NCBI GenBank assembly: GCA_965657335.1
Contig: CBFHOH010000013.1
Location: forward strand, 61,236 to 125,235
Source: UBA4582 sp965657335
GTDB lineage: Bacteria; Pseudomonadota; Gammaproteobacteria; Pseudomonadales; Azotimanducaceae
Direction: 5' to 3'
DNA: 64,000 nt
Shown piece after piece: positions 45,537 to 54,453 of this stretch; within the stretch, counting starts at the first letter, position 1; each line of letters begins with the position of its first letter. The notes beneath the pieces are model-generated. The model had not been told where the DNA came from. It made no database searches and was given only the letters and a program-made list of their open reading frames with translations. A program made the position numbers and the translations under genes.

Positions 45537-46400
45537 TTGCAGGTAAAAAATATCATTAAACCTATCTCTCCACACGCCGCTATCACGGTCACCTCGGAAA
45601 ATAAGGGTGATACCGCCGTAAACCTGCTCGCTTCAGCGTCGGACTTACCAAAGTCACGGATCAAGGATGCCATGGCTAAAGGCGCTGCCTGGCGTAAAAT
45701 GCACGGTAGCGCGAGTTTCAAGCGTATTAGACGGGCCAAAACCATCATGGAAGAAGGTGATCAGCTAGAACTCTACTACGATTTGGCGGTACTCGGCGAA
45801 GTGCCCTTGGCACCGCTGCTGATTCACGACGAAGGTTCCTATTCGGTTTGGAACAAGCCTGCAGGGCTGTTATCCGCCGGTTCTAAATACGGCGATCACT
45901 GCGCAATCAATCGCTGGATCGAGCGATCGACCAATAGAGAGACGTTTATTGTGCACCGTCTCGACCGATTTGCTTCAGGGCTGATGGTCGTCGCGCACAA
46001 CAAAGGTGCTGCGGCGAACCTATCCGACCAATTTCGCCAGCGAAAAGTTGATAAGCACTACGAGGTCATTGTTACAGGAAAAGTACAAGAAAACGGTGAT
46101 ATCGCTGATGAACTTGACGGTAAATCTGCAGTGACACATTACTCAGTGCTGAAGCACGTCGGTGACAGAACATTACTCAGTGTTGATATTGAGACAGGGA
46201 GAAAACACCAGATTCGAAAACATTTGGCTGGCATTGGCTTTCCGGTCATTGGGGACCGGCAATATGGCGACCCCGCAACCAGAGAACCCCTTCAGCTCAC
46301 TTCCTGTTACCTTGCTTTCAACTGCCCATCAACAAAATGGCGAAAGGAATTTAATCTGGACCCTACTTTTCGCCCCTCACTCGAAGAACAACTCACCTAG
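45537..46400 (+). CDS. RluA-family pseudouridine synthase
   Basis: This 287-residue RNA modification enzyme has an N-terminal S4-like region (~15-75), SVWNKPAGLLS, the catalytic Asp in VHRLDRFASGLMVVA, YEVIVTGKV and IETGRKHQIRKHLAGIGFPVIGD with the conserved Arg/His. The target uridine, in rRNA or tRNA, cannot be assigned. The only upstream in-frame start fitting the domain is TTG at 45537 without a clear ribosome-binding site, so the true N-terminus is uncertain. It converges on the oad operon, 6 bp away, and so must share or lack a terminator there. Confidence 0.87.
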   Translation: MQVKNIIKPISPHAAITVTSENKGDTAVNLLASASDLPKSRIKDAMAKGAAWRKMHGSASFKRIRRAKTIMEEGDQLELYYDLAVLGEVPLAPLLIHDEGSYSVWNKPAGLLSAGSKYGDHCAINRWIERSTNRETFIVHRLDRFASGLMVVAHNKGAAANLSDQFRQRKVDKHYEVIVTGKVQENGDIADELDGKSAVTHYSVLKHVGDRTLLSVDIETGRKHQIRKHLAGIGFPVIGDRQYGDPATREPLQLTSCYLAFNCPSTKWRKEFNLDPTFRPSLEEQLT

Positions 46401-46406
46401 ACCCTG

Positions 46407-47549
46407 TCAGGCTGCAAACTGGATCAAAATACCCGCCGCCACCGCTGAGCCGATGACACCGGCGACATTTGGTCCCATCGCATGCATCAGCAAAAAGTTA
46501 TGCGGATTAGCTTCAAGGCCTACCTTGTTGGCGACTCTGGCGGCCATCGGCACCGCAGAAACACCAGCAGCTCCGATCAGCGGGTTGATCTTGTGGGTTG
46601 CGAGTAAATTCATCAACTTTGCCATTAGCACGCCGGTAGCGGTACCAATGCAAAACGCAACCATACCTAACGCTAGGATACCCAGCGTCTCGGTCACCAA
46701 GAATTGTTCGGCGCGCAACTTTGACCCTACTGACAAACCGAGCAATATCGTGGTGATATTGATTAATGCGTTTTGCGTTGTATCGCTCAAACGCGCAACA
46801 ACGCCACATTCGCGCATCAGATTGCCAAAACAAAACATACCCAATAAGGGCGCAGCGCTCGGTACCATTAAGGCGACCAGCAACAACAACATGATGGGGA
46901 AAAATATTTTTTCAGCCTGCGAGACAACGCGCAATTGGGTCATTTCGATTTCCCGTTCCTTTTGCGTTGTGAGCGCTCTCATAATTGGCGGCTGAATCAA
47001 CGGCACTAGGGCCATATAGGAGTATGCCGCCACGGCAATCGCGCCCAGTAATTCCGGCGCAAGAATACCGGCGACATAGATCGCCGTTGGTCCATCAGCA
47101 CCACCGATGATGCCTATTGCCGCCGCTTCTTTAATCGAGAAATTAAATACGCCCAGACTAGTCAAACCGACGGCACCAATTAGCGTTGCAAAAATACCGA
47201 ATTGCGCCGCCGCGCCGAGCCAAAGTGTTTTTGGATTAGCGAGCAATGGGCCAAAGTCAGTCATAGCACCGACACCCATAAAAATAACGAGTGGAAAAAT
47301 GCCTGTTTCTATACCGATCACATAGAACTGGTGGAGTACACCTTGGCCTACTGCAATATCCACACCTGGAATATTACTGAGCAACCCACCAAACCCGATG
47401 GGTACTAGCAGAAGGGGCTCAAAACCTTTCGCTATCGCCAAATATAAAAGCAACAGCGCAATACAGATCATAAAGAACTGCGGCATCGTTAGCTGATATA
47501 CCCCTGTGGCGCGCCACAAGTTCATGATGGGATCCAGTAACTGCTCCAT
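46407..47549 (-). CDS. oadB: Na+-translocating decarboxylase subunit beta (OadB)
   Basis: This is the membrane subunit that couples decarboxylation of biotin-bound CO2 to Na+ export. Its 380 residues have about 10 hydrophobic segments. GFGGLLSNIPGVDIA, VGAMTDFGPLLANPKTLWLGAAAQFG (the cores DFGPLLANP), GGADGPTAIYVAG with the Na+-site Asp, and GNLMRECGV are the expected motifs. It is one base downstream of oadA and is the last gene of oadGAB. The pump extrudes Na+ and may provide sodium motive force or run in reverse. Confidence 0.95.
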   Translation of the reverse strand: MEQLLDPIMNLWRATGVYQLTMPQFFMICIALLLLYLAIAKGFEPLLLVPIGFGGLLSNIPGVDIAVGQGVLHQFYVIGIETGIFPLVIFMGVGAMTDFGPLLANPKTLWLGAAAQFGIFATLIGAVGLTSLGVFNFSIKEAAAIGIIGGADGPTAIYVAGILAPELLGAIAVAAYSYMALVPLIQPPIMRALTTQKEREIEMTQLRVVSQAEKIFFPIMLLLLVALMVPSAAPLLGMFCFGNLMRECGVVARLSDTTQNALINITTILLGLSVGSKLRAEQFLVTETLGILALGMVAFCIGTATGVLMAKLMNLLATHKINPLIGAAGVSAVPMAARVANKVGLEANPHNFLLMHAMGPNVAGVIGSAVAAGILIQFAA

Positions 47550-47550
47550 G

Positions 47551-49344
47551 TTAATTCAGCGTCACTAATGTTGCGCCAACGGCAACTGCATCGCCTTCTC
47601 TCGCGAGTACCTGACTGACGACCCCCCCAGTACTTGCGCGAATTTCAGTTTCCATTTTCATCGCCTCAAGCACGACAACGACATCACCGCTTACGACGAC
47701 ATCACCAGCATTCACCAACACCTTAAATACGTTACCAGCTAAAGGTGCGGTAATCCCTGTGCTTGTCTGCGTGGTTGAGACTGGCACAGATGTCTGCGTC
47801 TGTTGCGACGCGACGGGCGTGGTAGATTCGATATCGCCGCCTGGTGTCACGCTTACGACGTAAGCTTGTCCTTGTACCTCAACTGTGTAGACCTCAGTAC
47901 CGCCTATGACAGTAGGTTCTGGACGCTGGGCATCGACAGAATTGGCTGTTAGCTGCGGGGCTGGCTCGAATGCGTCCGGATTATTGCGGTTGGCTAAAAA
48001 CTTGAGCCCCGGCTGCGGGAACAGCGCGTAGGTCAGTACATCATCATCGATATTTTCGCCAAAAATTAACGCTTTTTCACTCTCAAGTGAAATCAGCTCT
48101 TGTTTTAACGTTTCAAACTCAGGCACTAATAAGTCTGCGGGACGACATGTCACCGCAGCCTGCCCTTGTAAAACTTTCTGTTGCAGATCTGCATTGACCG
48201 GCGCAGGTGTCGCGCCATACTCTCCTTTCAACACACCTTCTGTTTCCTTGGTAATGTTTCCATACCGTTCACCGGTCAAGACATTAAGCACCGACTGGGT
48301 GCCCACAATCTGCGAAGTCGGTGTGACCAATGGAATAAAACCAAGGTCTTCCCTCACCCGAGGAATTTCAAGAAGTACTTCATCCAATTTCTCTGCCGCA
48401 TTTTGTTCTTTTAGCTGACCCTCAAGATTGGTCAACATACCGCCGGGAACCTGAGCAACAAGGATTCTCGAATCAATGCCCTTAAGTGATCCTTCAAAAG
48501 CAGCATACTTCTTTCTGACTTCTCGAAAATAGGCAGCTATTTCTTCAAGTAGCGTAATATCGAGGCCCGTTTCTCGATCGGTGCCGTCTAGAATCGCCAC
48601 CAATGACTCGGTAGGCGAATGACCATAGGTCATACTCATTGACGAAATAGCTGTGTCAACATTATCAATGCCCGCTTCTACCGATTTCAGGTAGGTTGCG
48701 GTGGACATGCCAGTCGTCGCATGGCATTGCATGTGAATCGGTATGCTAACAACCTTTTTGAGCTCCGTAATTAGTTCAAAGGCAATATAAGGCGTCAACA
48801 GCCCTGCCATATCCTTAATCGCAATCGAGTCAGCACCCATCGACTCGAGCTGTTTGCCCATTTCAACCCAACCAGACACACTGTGAACAGGACTCACCGT
48901 ATAAGAAAGCGTACCTTGGGCGTGCTTTTCTTGCTTTCGTACAGCGTTGATCGCCGCTTCAAGGTTGCGCGGATCATTCATCGCATCGAATATACGAAAA
49001 ACGTCAATGCCATTTACAGCTGCTCGCTCAACAAACTTATCGACAATATCATCAGCGTAATGTCGATAACCTAGAATATTTTGACCGCGAAACAGCATCT
49101 GCTGCGGTGTGTTGGGCATGGCCTTTTTCAATTCGCGGATTCTTTCCCATGGATCTTCACCCAGAAACCTGATGCAAGCATCAAAAGTTGCACCGCCCCA
49201 ACTTTCCAGTGACCAGAAACCAACTTCATCCAATTTGGCAGCTATAGGCAACATGTCATCCAGACGAAGTCGAGTCGCGAATAAAGATTGATGCGCGTCA
49301 CGTAGTACAACGTCGGTGATCCCTAACTTGCTTTTAGTATTCAT
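47551..49344 (-). CDS. oadA: Oxaloacetate decarboxylase subunit alpha (OadA)
   Basis: This is the cytoplasmic carboxyltransferase of the OAD complex, which moves carboxyl from oxaloacetate to its own biotin. The 597 residues hold the carboxyltransferase core (TDVVLRDAHQSLFATRL, WGGATFDACIRFL, MQCHATTGMSTA with the metal His) and a C-terminal biotinyl domain VLEAMKMETEI (Lys near 564), joined by a Gln/Thr/Val-rich linker. It could alternatively be a pyruvate carboxylase B subunit, but oadG and oadB alongside settle the role. I chose ATG at the complement of 49342-49344 over an in-frame TTG five codons upstream. Confidence 0.95.
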   Translation of the reverse strand: MNTKSKLGITDVVLRDAHQSLFATRLRLDDMLPIAAKLDEVGFWSLESWGGATFDACIRFLGEDPWERIRELKKAMPNTPQQMLFRGQNILGYRHYADDIVDKFVERAAVNGIDVFRIFDAMNDPRNLEAAINAVRKQEKHAQGTLSYTVSPVHSVSGWVEMGKQLESMGADSIAIKDMAGLLTPYIAFELITELKKVVSIPIHMQCHATTGMSTATYLKSVEAGIDNVDTAISSMSMTYGHSPTESLVAILDGTDRETGLDITLLEEIAAYFREVRKKYAAFEGSLKGIDSRILVAQVPGGMLTNLEGQLKEQNAAEKLDEVLLEIPRVREDLGFIPLVTPTSQIVGTQSVLNVLTGERYGNITKETEGVLKGEYGATPAPVNADLQQKVLQGQAAVTCRPADLLVPEFETLKQELISLESEKALIFGENIDDDVLTYALFPQPGLKFLANRNNPDAFEPAPQLTANSVDAQRPEPTVIGGTEVYTVEVQGQAYVVSVTPGGDIESTTPVASQQTQTSVPVSTTQTSTGITAPLAGNVFKVLVNAGDVVVSGDVVVVLEAMKMETEIRASTGGVVSQVLAREGDAVAVGATLVTLN

Positions 49345-49367
49345 AGTTATCAAGTTCAATCAGTGGT

Positions 49368-49673
49368 TCATTTATTGTTTGCGATTTCAGCGATGTTTTC
49401 TCGGCGCGAACGATTACTTAGGCGATGGGTGGTGATAGCGCCAGTAATAACAGCTAGAATTTCCGGCGTCACATCACCACCGGGCGCCTTAGCTGAGGGT
49501 TGCGATCCTGTTAACGGGGCGACGAAAGTTTCATTCATTGCTGCGCGCGTCGAAAAGTGATTTACAGATTTTGACATCAGCGCTGTAGCGCCTACTAACA
49601 GAGAGAGAAACGTAAAGACGGTCCCCATGCCATAGGCGGCGAGTGTCAGTCCTTGTGCCAGTAGTTCAGGCAT
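49368..49673 (-). CDS. oadG: Oxaloacetate decarboxylase subunit gamma (OadG)
   Basis: This is a small 101-residue membrane subunit with one N-terminal transmembrane helix (about 8-33; LTLAAYGMGTVFTFLSLLV), a Ala/Pro-rich linker and a C-terminal cytoplasmic segment (EILAVITGAITTHRLSNR). OadG assembles the complex and is the first gene of oadGAB. GAGG lies just upstream of the ATG. The linker is longer than in some enterobacterial versions, and the histidine-rich tail described in Klebsiella is not present. Confidence 0.9.
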   Translation of the reverse strand: MPELLAQGLTLAAYGMGTVFTFLSLLVGATALMSKSVNHFSTRAAMNETFVAPLTGSQPSAKAPGGDVTPEILAVITGAITTHRLSNRSRRENIAEIANNK

Positions 49674-49827
49674 ATCGGCCTCGGTTTAAACAAATGTTAT
49701 GATCGGGCTGCCAAGCAAACGCTTGGCCCCAATGTAAGTCTTATACAGGTCTTTCGCTCGTAAACCCAGACCTCTAGTGTATCTCTCAGCAGAAACTTCT
49801 CTCAAGATGGAATTAGGAGAAAACCAT

Positions 49828-51522
49828 ATGAAAAAGTTAAGAATCGTATACTTTCTGACCCTTGCCGCGCTCGTTTCATGCGGTGAAACTGGCAGCCAGA
49901 AAGTACCTGGTGCAGATATCGTCATCACTAATGCAAAAATCTGGACAGGTGATCCCGCAAGACCTTGGGTGGAGGCGATGGCGATACAAGATGAATATAT
50001 CTTACAAACGGGCACTAACGCGGAAGTTTCGCATCTTGTAGAGGCAGCAGCAGAAGTGATTGACGCTCCGGATGGCATTGTGCTGCCCGGTTTTATTGAT
50101 TCTCACGTGCACTTTCTAGACGGTGGCTTTGCTCTTTCCTCGGTGAAGCTGCGTGACGCCAAAACCAAAACGGAATTTGTCGCTCGCATCGCAGCCTACG
50201 CTGATACGCTCGCGCCAGGAGACTGGATACTCAACGGAGATTGGGATCACAAAAACTGGGGAGGAGAACTGCCCCAACACGAATGGGTAGATGATATTAC
50301 TCCGGCCAACCCTCTGCTCATCAATCGGCTGGATGGGCACATGATGTTGGCGAACGCCGCGGCCATGAAGATCGCAAATATTACCGCTGACACCCCTGAC
50401 GTCGATGGCGGTGAGATCGTTCGAGATACCGATGGCAATCCCACCGGTATTTTTAAAGACAATGCAATGAACCTTCTTCTGAGGGTCGTGCCAACCCCAA
50501 CCGCCGCGCAGCTTGATAAAGCATTAAATGCAGCCAGCGAGTACACAGCCTCTCACGGTGTCACCAGTGTTCATGATATGAGCGACTGGCAGAGTCTCGC
50601 AACTTATCGGCGCGCTGCGGCAAAGAATGGCCTAAAAACCCGAATCTACCAATCTGTACCGCTCAGGGATTGGCGAAGACTTGAAAAAGAAATCGAACTG
50701 AATGGCGTCGGCGATGATTGGTTAAAAATTGGTGGTCTAAAAGGTTTCATGGACGGCTCACTGGGTTCGCATACGGCCGCATTTTTTCAGCCCTTCACCG
50801 ACACACCGACAGACCGCGGTTTCTTTATTAACGAAGCTACCGATATGGCCAACTGGATCAGCTCAGCTGACCAAGCGGGGTTACATGTGCTTGTTCACGC
50901 GATTGGAGATCGAGCGATTAGCACGTTACTCGACATCTATGCAGATATTGATGCCCTCGATGACCCGCAGGCAGAGTACGGTAAAAGAGACCGGCGTTTC
51001 AGAATTGAACATGCCCAACATATCGCCCCTGAGGACTTCGAACGCTTCGCTAACCTAAACGTGATTGCCAGCATGCAGCCCTACCACGTCATTGATGACG
51101 GCCGATGGGCAGAAGAGGTTATCGGTGCTGAACGCGCTAAATCAACTTATGCTTTCAAGTCATTGTTAGATGCCGGTGCTAGTGTTGCTTTCGGCAGCGA
51201 CTGGTATGTGGCGCCCCCCATTCCTTTGACGGGTATTTACGCCGCGGTCACTCGAAGCACGCTGGGTGGCGAGCATCCCGAGGGCTGGGTTCCTGAGGAA
51301 AAAATAAGCGTTGAGGACGCGCTTACCGCCTATACTCGCACAGCGGCTTATGCTTCATTTGACGAAGATATTAAAGGCCAACTGAAACCCGGATTACTTG
51401 CTGACTTTATTATTTTAGACAAAAACCTGCTTGAAATTGCGCCGGAAAACATCAGGAATGTCAGAGTAATGCGCACTGTCGTTGGCGGCGAAACCATTTT
51501 CCAACGGAGGACACGTAAATAA
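49828..51522 (+). CDS. YtcJ-like amidohydrolase lipoprotein
   Basis: This is a 564-residue amidohydrolase_3 enzyme with lipobox LVSC (Cys near 15), so it is probably anchored at the cell envelope. Metal-site motifs are DSHVHFLDGG (HxH), KGFMDGSLGSHTA, VLVHAIGDRA, FRIEHAQHI and GSDWYVAP. The substrate class (amides, ureas, esters) cannot be told. The ATG at 49828 has TTAGGAG and places the lipobox correctly; the frame opens 17 codons earlier without support. Its stop overlaps the next reading frame (ATAA), indicating translational coupling with the small monooxygenase-like gene. Confidence 0.87.
   Translation: MKKLRIVYFLTLAALVSCGETGSQKVPGADIVITNAKIWTGDPARPWVEAMAIQDEYILQTGTNAEVSHLVEAAAEVIDAPDGIVLPGFIDSHVHFLDGGFALSSVKLRDAKTKTEFVARIAAYADTLAPGDWILNGDWDHKNWGGELPQHEWVDDITPANPLLINRLDGHMMLANAAAMKIANITADTPDVDGGEIVRDTDGNPTGIFKDNAMNLLLRVVPTPTAAQLDKALNAASEYTASHGVTSVHDMSDWQSLATYRRAAAKNGLKTRIYQSVPLRDWRRLEKEIELNGVGDDWLKIGGLKGFMDGSLGSHTAAFFQPFTDTPTDRGFFINEATDMANWISSADQAGLHVLVHAIGDRAISTLLDIYADIDALDDPQAEYGKRDRRFRIEHAQHIAPEDFERFANLNVIASMQPYHVIDDGRWAEEVIGAERAKSTYAFKSLLDAGASVAFGSDWYVAPPIPLTGIYAAVTRSTLGGEHPEGWVPEEKISVEDALTAYTRTAAYASFDEDIKGQLKPGLLADFIILDKNLLEIAPENIRNVRVMRTVVGGETIFQRRTRK
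51506..51510 (+). promoter_or_regulatory. Strong Shine-Dalgarno site inside the end of the amidohydrolase gene
   Basis: GGAGG sits 8 bases before ATA at 51519. The site matters because no ATG, GTG or TTG lies at the expected distance, so it helps to place the start of the next gene. Confidence 0.75.
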
Positions 51523-51806
51523 TTATCATCACTTCTGAAGTTACAATCGATGAAACAAAATGGCAGGCGGCATTGGACTTGGCGGAATCCCATGTTGAGC
51601 AATCCAGACTGGAAACAGGCTGCATCAGTCATCGATATCTCATCTCTCCTGAGAAGAAAAACTGTATGTTCTTTTATGAAGAGTGGGTAGACAGGGCCGC
51701 AATAGATTTTCATTTTGCTCAGTCCTATTCACGACATTTGTCTAAATCATTTCAAGCCTGGGCAACCAGCGATGTAAAGATCAACTTTCATACCGTCGCC
51801 GAGTAG
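51519..51806 (+). CDS. ABM-type small monooxygenase-like protein, non-canonical start
   Basis: The product is an antibiotic-biosynthesis-monooxygenase-fold protein of about 95 residues. Its ferredoxin-like pattern includes IIITSEVTID, HVEQSRLETGCISHRYLIS, FFYEEWVDRAAIDFHF and the final VKINFHTV strand. An in-frame stop occupies 51516-51518 and the next codons are ATA ATT ATC ATC, with GGAGG eight bases before ATA. The first standard start (TTG at 51573) would remove the first strand. I therefore infer an ATA (or ATT) start, with a 4-nt ATAA overlap with the previous gene. Function in the pair is unknown. Confidence 0.7.
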   Translation: MIIITSEVTIDETKWQAALDLAESHVEQSRLETGCISHRYLISPEKKNCMFFYEEWVDRAAIDFHFAQSYSRHLSKSFQAWATSDVKINFHTVAE

Positions 51807-51822
51807 CACTCATTCGCAAAAA

Positions 51823-52857
51823 CTACAATAAAACGCCTGACCCCAGGCCTAACACCAAATACAGTCCGAACTTGCGCGCGTGTGAAAATGCATGAGCAGC
51901 AAACCAAAGCGGCCACGCGAACTCAGGGTACAGCGAGGGACACTGCGCAGGTTTCTCGCTGTTCAGTATCTGGTTAAAATCGATCGCGGCAGGAATTGCC
52001 AGACAAATCAACAGCGTGCCTGTTGGTAACCAACCGATCACGATGCACATCAGGACGCTTGCATACATCAACAGCAGGGTTAATTGGATGAGCTTGCGAG
52101 CGCATGCCTCTCCCAGCCGCACGGGTAGAGTCCTGACACCCTTTGCTTCATCAGATGACAGTTTGTCCACATGTTTGGCAAGAATTAAGCTCGTCGGCCC
52201 GAGTGCCGTCACTGCGCCAACGATGGAGACAGGCCAACTCCAGTAACCAGAGACCACATGAAACGTGCCACCCACCATAAGAGGACCCCACACCAGCAAT
52301 ACTGCCATTTCGCCAAGACCAAGGGTTTTCAGGGGATATGTGTAAAAGAGCAGAATAAAAGCACCTATTGCAACCGGCGTTAGCACCCGCCAATCAACTG
52401 CAATTAAAATACCTAAAGCGGAGACAAGCGCAGCACTGCCCGTCAAGAGAATATAAACTTTCGCCTTTCTCTTTGAGACTAAACCGTCATTCAACACATG
52501 AGTGCCATAGCGCGCGCGATAGTAATTTCCCTGATCCAGCCCTCGTGCAAAATCAATATAGTCGTTGAGTATGTTGTTACTTGCATGTGCAAGCAAAAGG
52601 CCAAACACACAAGCAAGCCACAAGACGAAGTTGATTGCACCTGATAGCCAAGCTAACAAACCTGCGATAACAGCAGATGTCAGAGTCAGCACGAGTAACG
52701 ATGCTCGGACGGCCACAAACCACCGTAATCCAAAGGATGAGGTTTCCCACTGCAATTTATCAAAATGGGGCGTGCCAGTAAGTACAGCTTTCCAAGGGTT
52801 AGCGATTACCGCGGAGGTTGTCTCTATTTTTTTGCTGAGCGGATCTGTGTGTGGCAC
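51823..52857 (-). CDS. UbiA-superfamily prenyltransferase (MenA-like)
   Basis: This is a 344-residue membrane prenyltransferase with about 8-9 helices. Two Asp-rich motifs are visible: NDYIDFARGLD (about 96-106) and DKLSSDEAKG. Both bind Mg-prenyl diphosphate. The pattern NDYIDFxxGLD and the sequence TLPVRLG point to 1,4-dihydroxy-2-naphthoate-type (MenA) or related chain transfer rather than UbiA or haem O synthase. No menaquinone genes are nearby. A ~40-residue N-terminal extension precedes the first helix. It is separated from the TetR gene by 83 bp on the same strand. Confidence 0.8.
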   Translation of the reverse strand: MPHTDPLSKKIETTSAVIANPWKAVLTGTPHFDKLQWETSSFGLRWFVAVRASLLVLTLTSAVIAGLLAWLSGAINFVLWLACVFGLLLAHASNNILNDYIDFARGLDQGNYYRARYGTHVLNDGLVSKRKAKVYILLTGSAALVSALGILIAVDWRVLTPVAIGAFILLFYTYPLKTLGLGEMAVLLVWGPLMVGGTFHVVSGYWSWPVSIVGAVTALGPTSLILAKHVDKLSSDEAKGVRTLPVRLGEACARKLIQLTLLLMYASVLMCIVIGWLPTGTLLICLAIPAAIDFNQILNSEKPAQCPSLYPEFAWPLWFAAHAFSHARKFGLYLVLGLGSGVLL

Positions 52858-52940
52858 GAGAAAAAATATAAACCGGAAAAGAATAGAACGCCTTAATCGT
52901 AATCCAATGCATCGTATAAAGGGAGTTTTCTTGCAATTTC

Positions 52941-53591
52941 TTAGTCGTGGGCAGGTATCGCATCTCGCCGAATGATTCGAGCAAGCCGACTCGAAGACGA
53001 TTTGATGATTCTTTGCTCCATACTCTTACTGACAACAGGAAACTGATGTTCGAGTTTCAAGTGTGCAAAACCATGAATGTGACACCAGCCAAGTACGATA
53101 TCATCTATTAGATCTTCCATTTTCGGGAAGTCAGTAAATTCGTCAACGATAATTTCCGTTTCTCCACGCTGACGTAGAATAACATTCGTTAATTCTGTCA
53201 GGGTTCTCTGCGTGGCAAGCCTGAGCACCACCGAGTCAGTCGCTAGCAGATCATCGCGAAACATTATCCTAAAATGTTCGGGGTAATCCTCTGCAAACTT
53301 TGAATATGCCCTTGTCGTTGCCAAAAATTCCCCATCAAGGTCTTTTGCTCTAGCAATGCCTGCTATGAGTGCTTCGGTTAATCGGTCAAAGCCTATTGCC
53401 GCCAGCACCGATAAAAAGCCGGTGACATCGCCAAAATGATGTTTGGGCGCCGCATGAGAAACACCGGCACGTCTTGCACATTCGCGCAATGTAAATCCCT
53501 TGAAGCCCTTTTCCATCAGCACCAAATCACCGGCGGCCAGCAGACTCTGCTTCAATGATCCATGATGGTAGCCAGCTTTTGTGTCTTGCAT
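52941..53591 (-). CDS. TetR-family transcriptional regulator
   Basis: This 216-residue regulator has a TetR N-terminal helix-turn-helix (YHHGSLKQSLLAAGDLVLME, then FTLRECARRAGVSHAAPKHHFGD) and a ~150-residue ligand-binding C-terminal domain with DIVLGWCHIHGFAHL, a TetR_C-type core. The ATG at the complement of 53589-53591 is preceded by AAGGAGTC; the frame extends 15 codons further without support. It is divergent from the DUF2306 gene, whose promoter region carries a perfect 10-bp inverted repeat, and could repress that gene and itself. Confidence 0.9.
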   Translation of the reverse strand: MQDTKAGYHHGSLKQSLLAAGDLVLMEKGFKGFTLRECARRAGVSHAAPKHHFGDVTGFLSVLAAIGFDRLTEALIAGIARAKDLDGEFLATTRAYSKFAEDYPEHFRIMFRDDLLATDSVVLRLATQRTLTELTNVILRQRGETEIIVDEFTDFPKMEDLIDDIVLGWCHIHGFAHLKLEHQFPVVSKSMEQRIIKSSSSRLARIIRRDAIPAHD

Positions 53592-53623
53592 ACGACTCCT
53601 TTTGACGCATTCAGTGCAGGTGC

Positions 53624-53672
53624 GATCTTTACACAAGAAAAATTAAACTATAATCTTGTCACTGTAAAGATC
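53624..53672. promoter_or_regulatory. Perfect 10-bp inverted repeat around a sigma70 -10 box, TetR operator candidate
   Basis: GATCTTTACA (53624-53633) and TGTAAAGATC (53663-53672) are exact reverse complements separated by 29 bases. A consensus TATAAT lies between them at 53649-53654, with a possible TTTACA -35 (53628-53633) inside the left arm, although the 15-base spacer is short. The site lies between the divergent TetR and DUF2306 genes, so a repressor bound there would cover the promoter. Confidence 0.7.
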
Positions 53673-53696
53673 AATCAGCCGCCAAAGGTAAGTTCA

Positions 53697-54344
53697 ATGA
53701 ACAGGAATGCTGCAGCAATCTCCGCTGACAATAACGCGGATAGGTTTAAGAACTTTGGTATCGGATTAATGATCACCCTCAGTGTGGCAATCGGCCTGTA
53801 TGCTGTCGCCTTTCAGATGGGCATGCAGGGCGCTCCCGATATTCAAGCCAAGTTCGCAGAGTGGCCGGTTTTCTCCGCAATGCACGTAATTGGCGGTGCA
53901 ATAGTGATTATCACAGGGGGATTTCAATTCTGGCCTTCATTGCGACGTGATCACATCAATTTTCACCGCTGGCTTGGCCGTATCTATCTGGTGTTTGTGC
54001 TCATTGGCGGCATCGGTGGCCTTGTAATTGCACCGAGATCTGATGGAGGCCTTGTTGCACACTTTGGTTTTGGCACCCTGGCTGTGCTTTGGCTGTTCAG
54101 TGGCTGGCAGGCCTACGCTTGCATACGCAGAGGCGACATTGCATCCCATCGCGCCTGGATGATGCGTAATTATTCAATGACCTTTGGCGCAGTTATGTTA
54201 CGCGTCTATCTGGCATTGTTCGCGACAGCAGGCATCGGTTTTGTTGATGCCTATCCAACGGTCTCCTGGATCGCTTGGGTGCCTAACCTGATTCTCGTTG
54301 AGTGGTATCTCGCACTAAAAGCAGCAAAACGCATAACAACTTAA
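53697..54344 (+). CDS. DUF2306 membrane protein
   Basis: This 215-residue inner-membrane protein of the DUF2306 family has about six hydrophobic segments. Family landmarks are GGFQFWPSLRRDHINFHRWLGRIYLV, SHRAWMMRNYSMTFGAVMLR and WIAWVPNLILVEWY (short cores only). The conserved His-x-x-x-Arg pairs suggest a redox or haem-binding role, but none is established. ATG at 53697 has AAGGTAAG upstream; the frame is open to 53562 inside the TetR gene. Regulation by the divergent TetR protein is likely. Confidence 0.88.
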   Translation: MNRNAAAISADNNADRFKNFGIGLMITLSVAIGLYAVAFQMGMQGAPDIQAKFAEWPVFSAMHVIGGAIVIITGGFQFWPSLRRDHINFHRWLGRIYLVFVLIGGIGGLVIAPRSDGGLVAHFGFGTLAVLWLFSGWQAYACIRRGDIASHRAWMMRNYSMTFGAVMLRVYLALFATAGIGFVDAYPTVSWIAWVPNLILVEWYLALKAAKRITT

Positions 54345-54453
54345 ATGATCCAACACATTTCGACGTCAAGCTTACTCCAATCACGTTCTTGTCTTGCACA
54401 ATTGCTACTTTGGGTGATACAACGATCATTCAAATACCCCAGGAGCAAGCAAG

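Noticed and set aside
46162..46995. 277-codon plus-strand frame
   Set aside because: It covers the end of the pseudouridine synthase gene and runs antisense to oadB, both clear genes; the composition is not protein-like.
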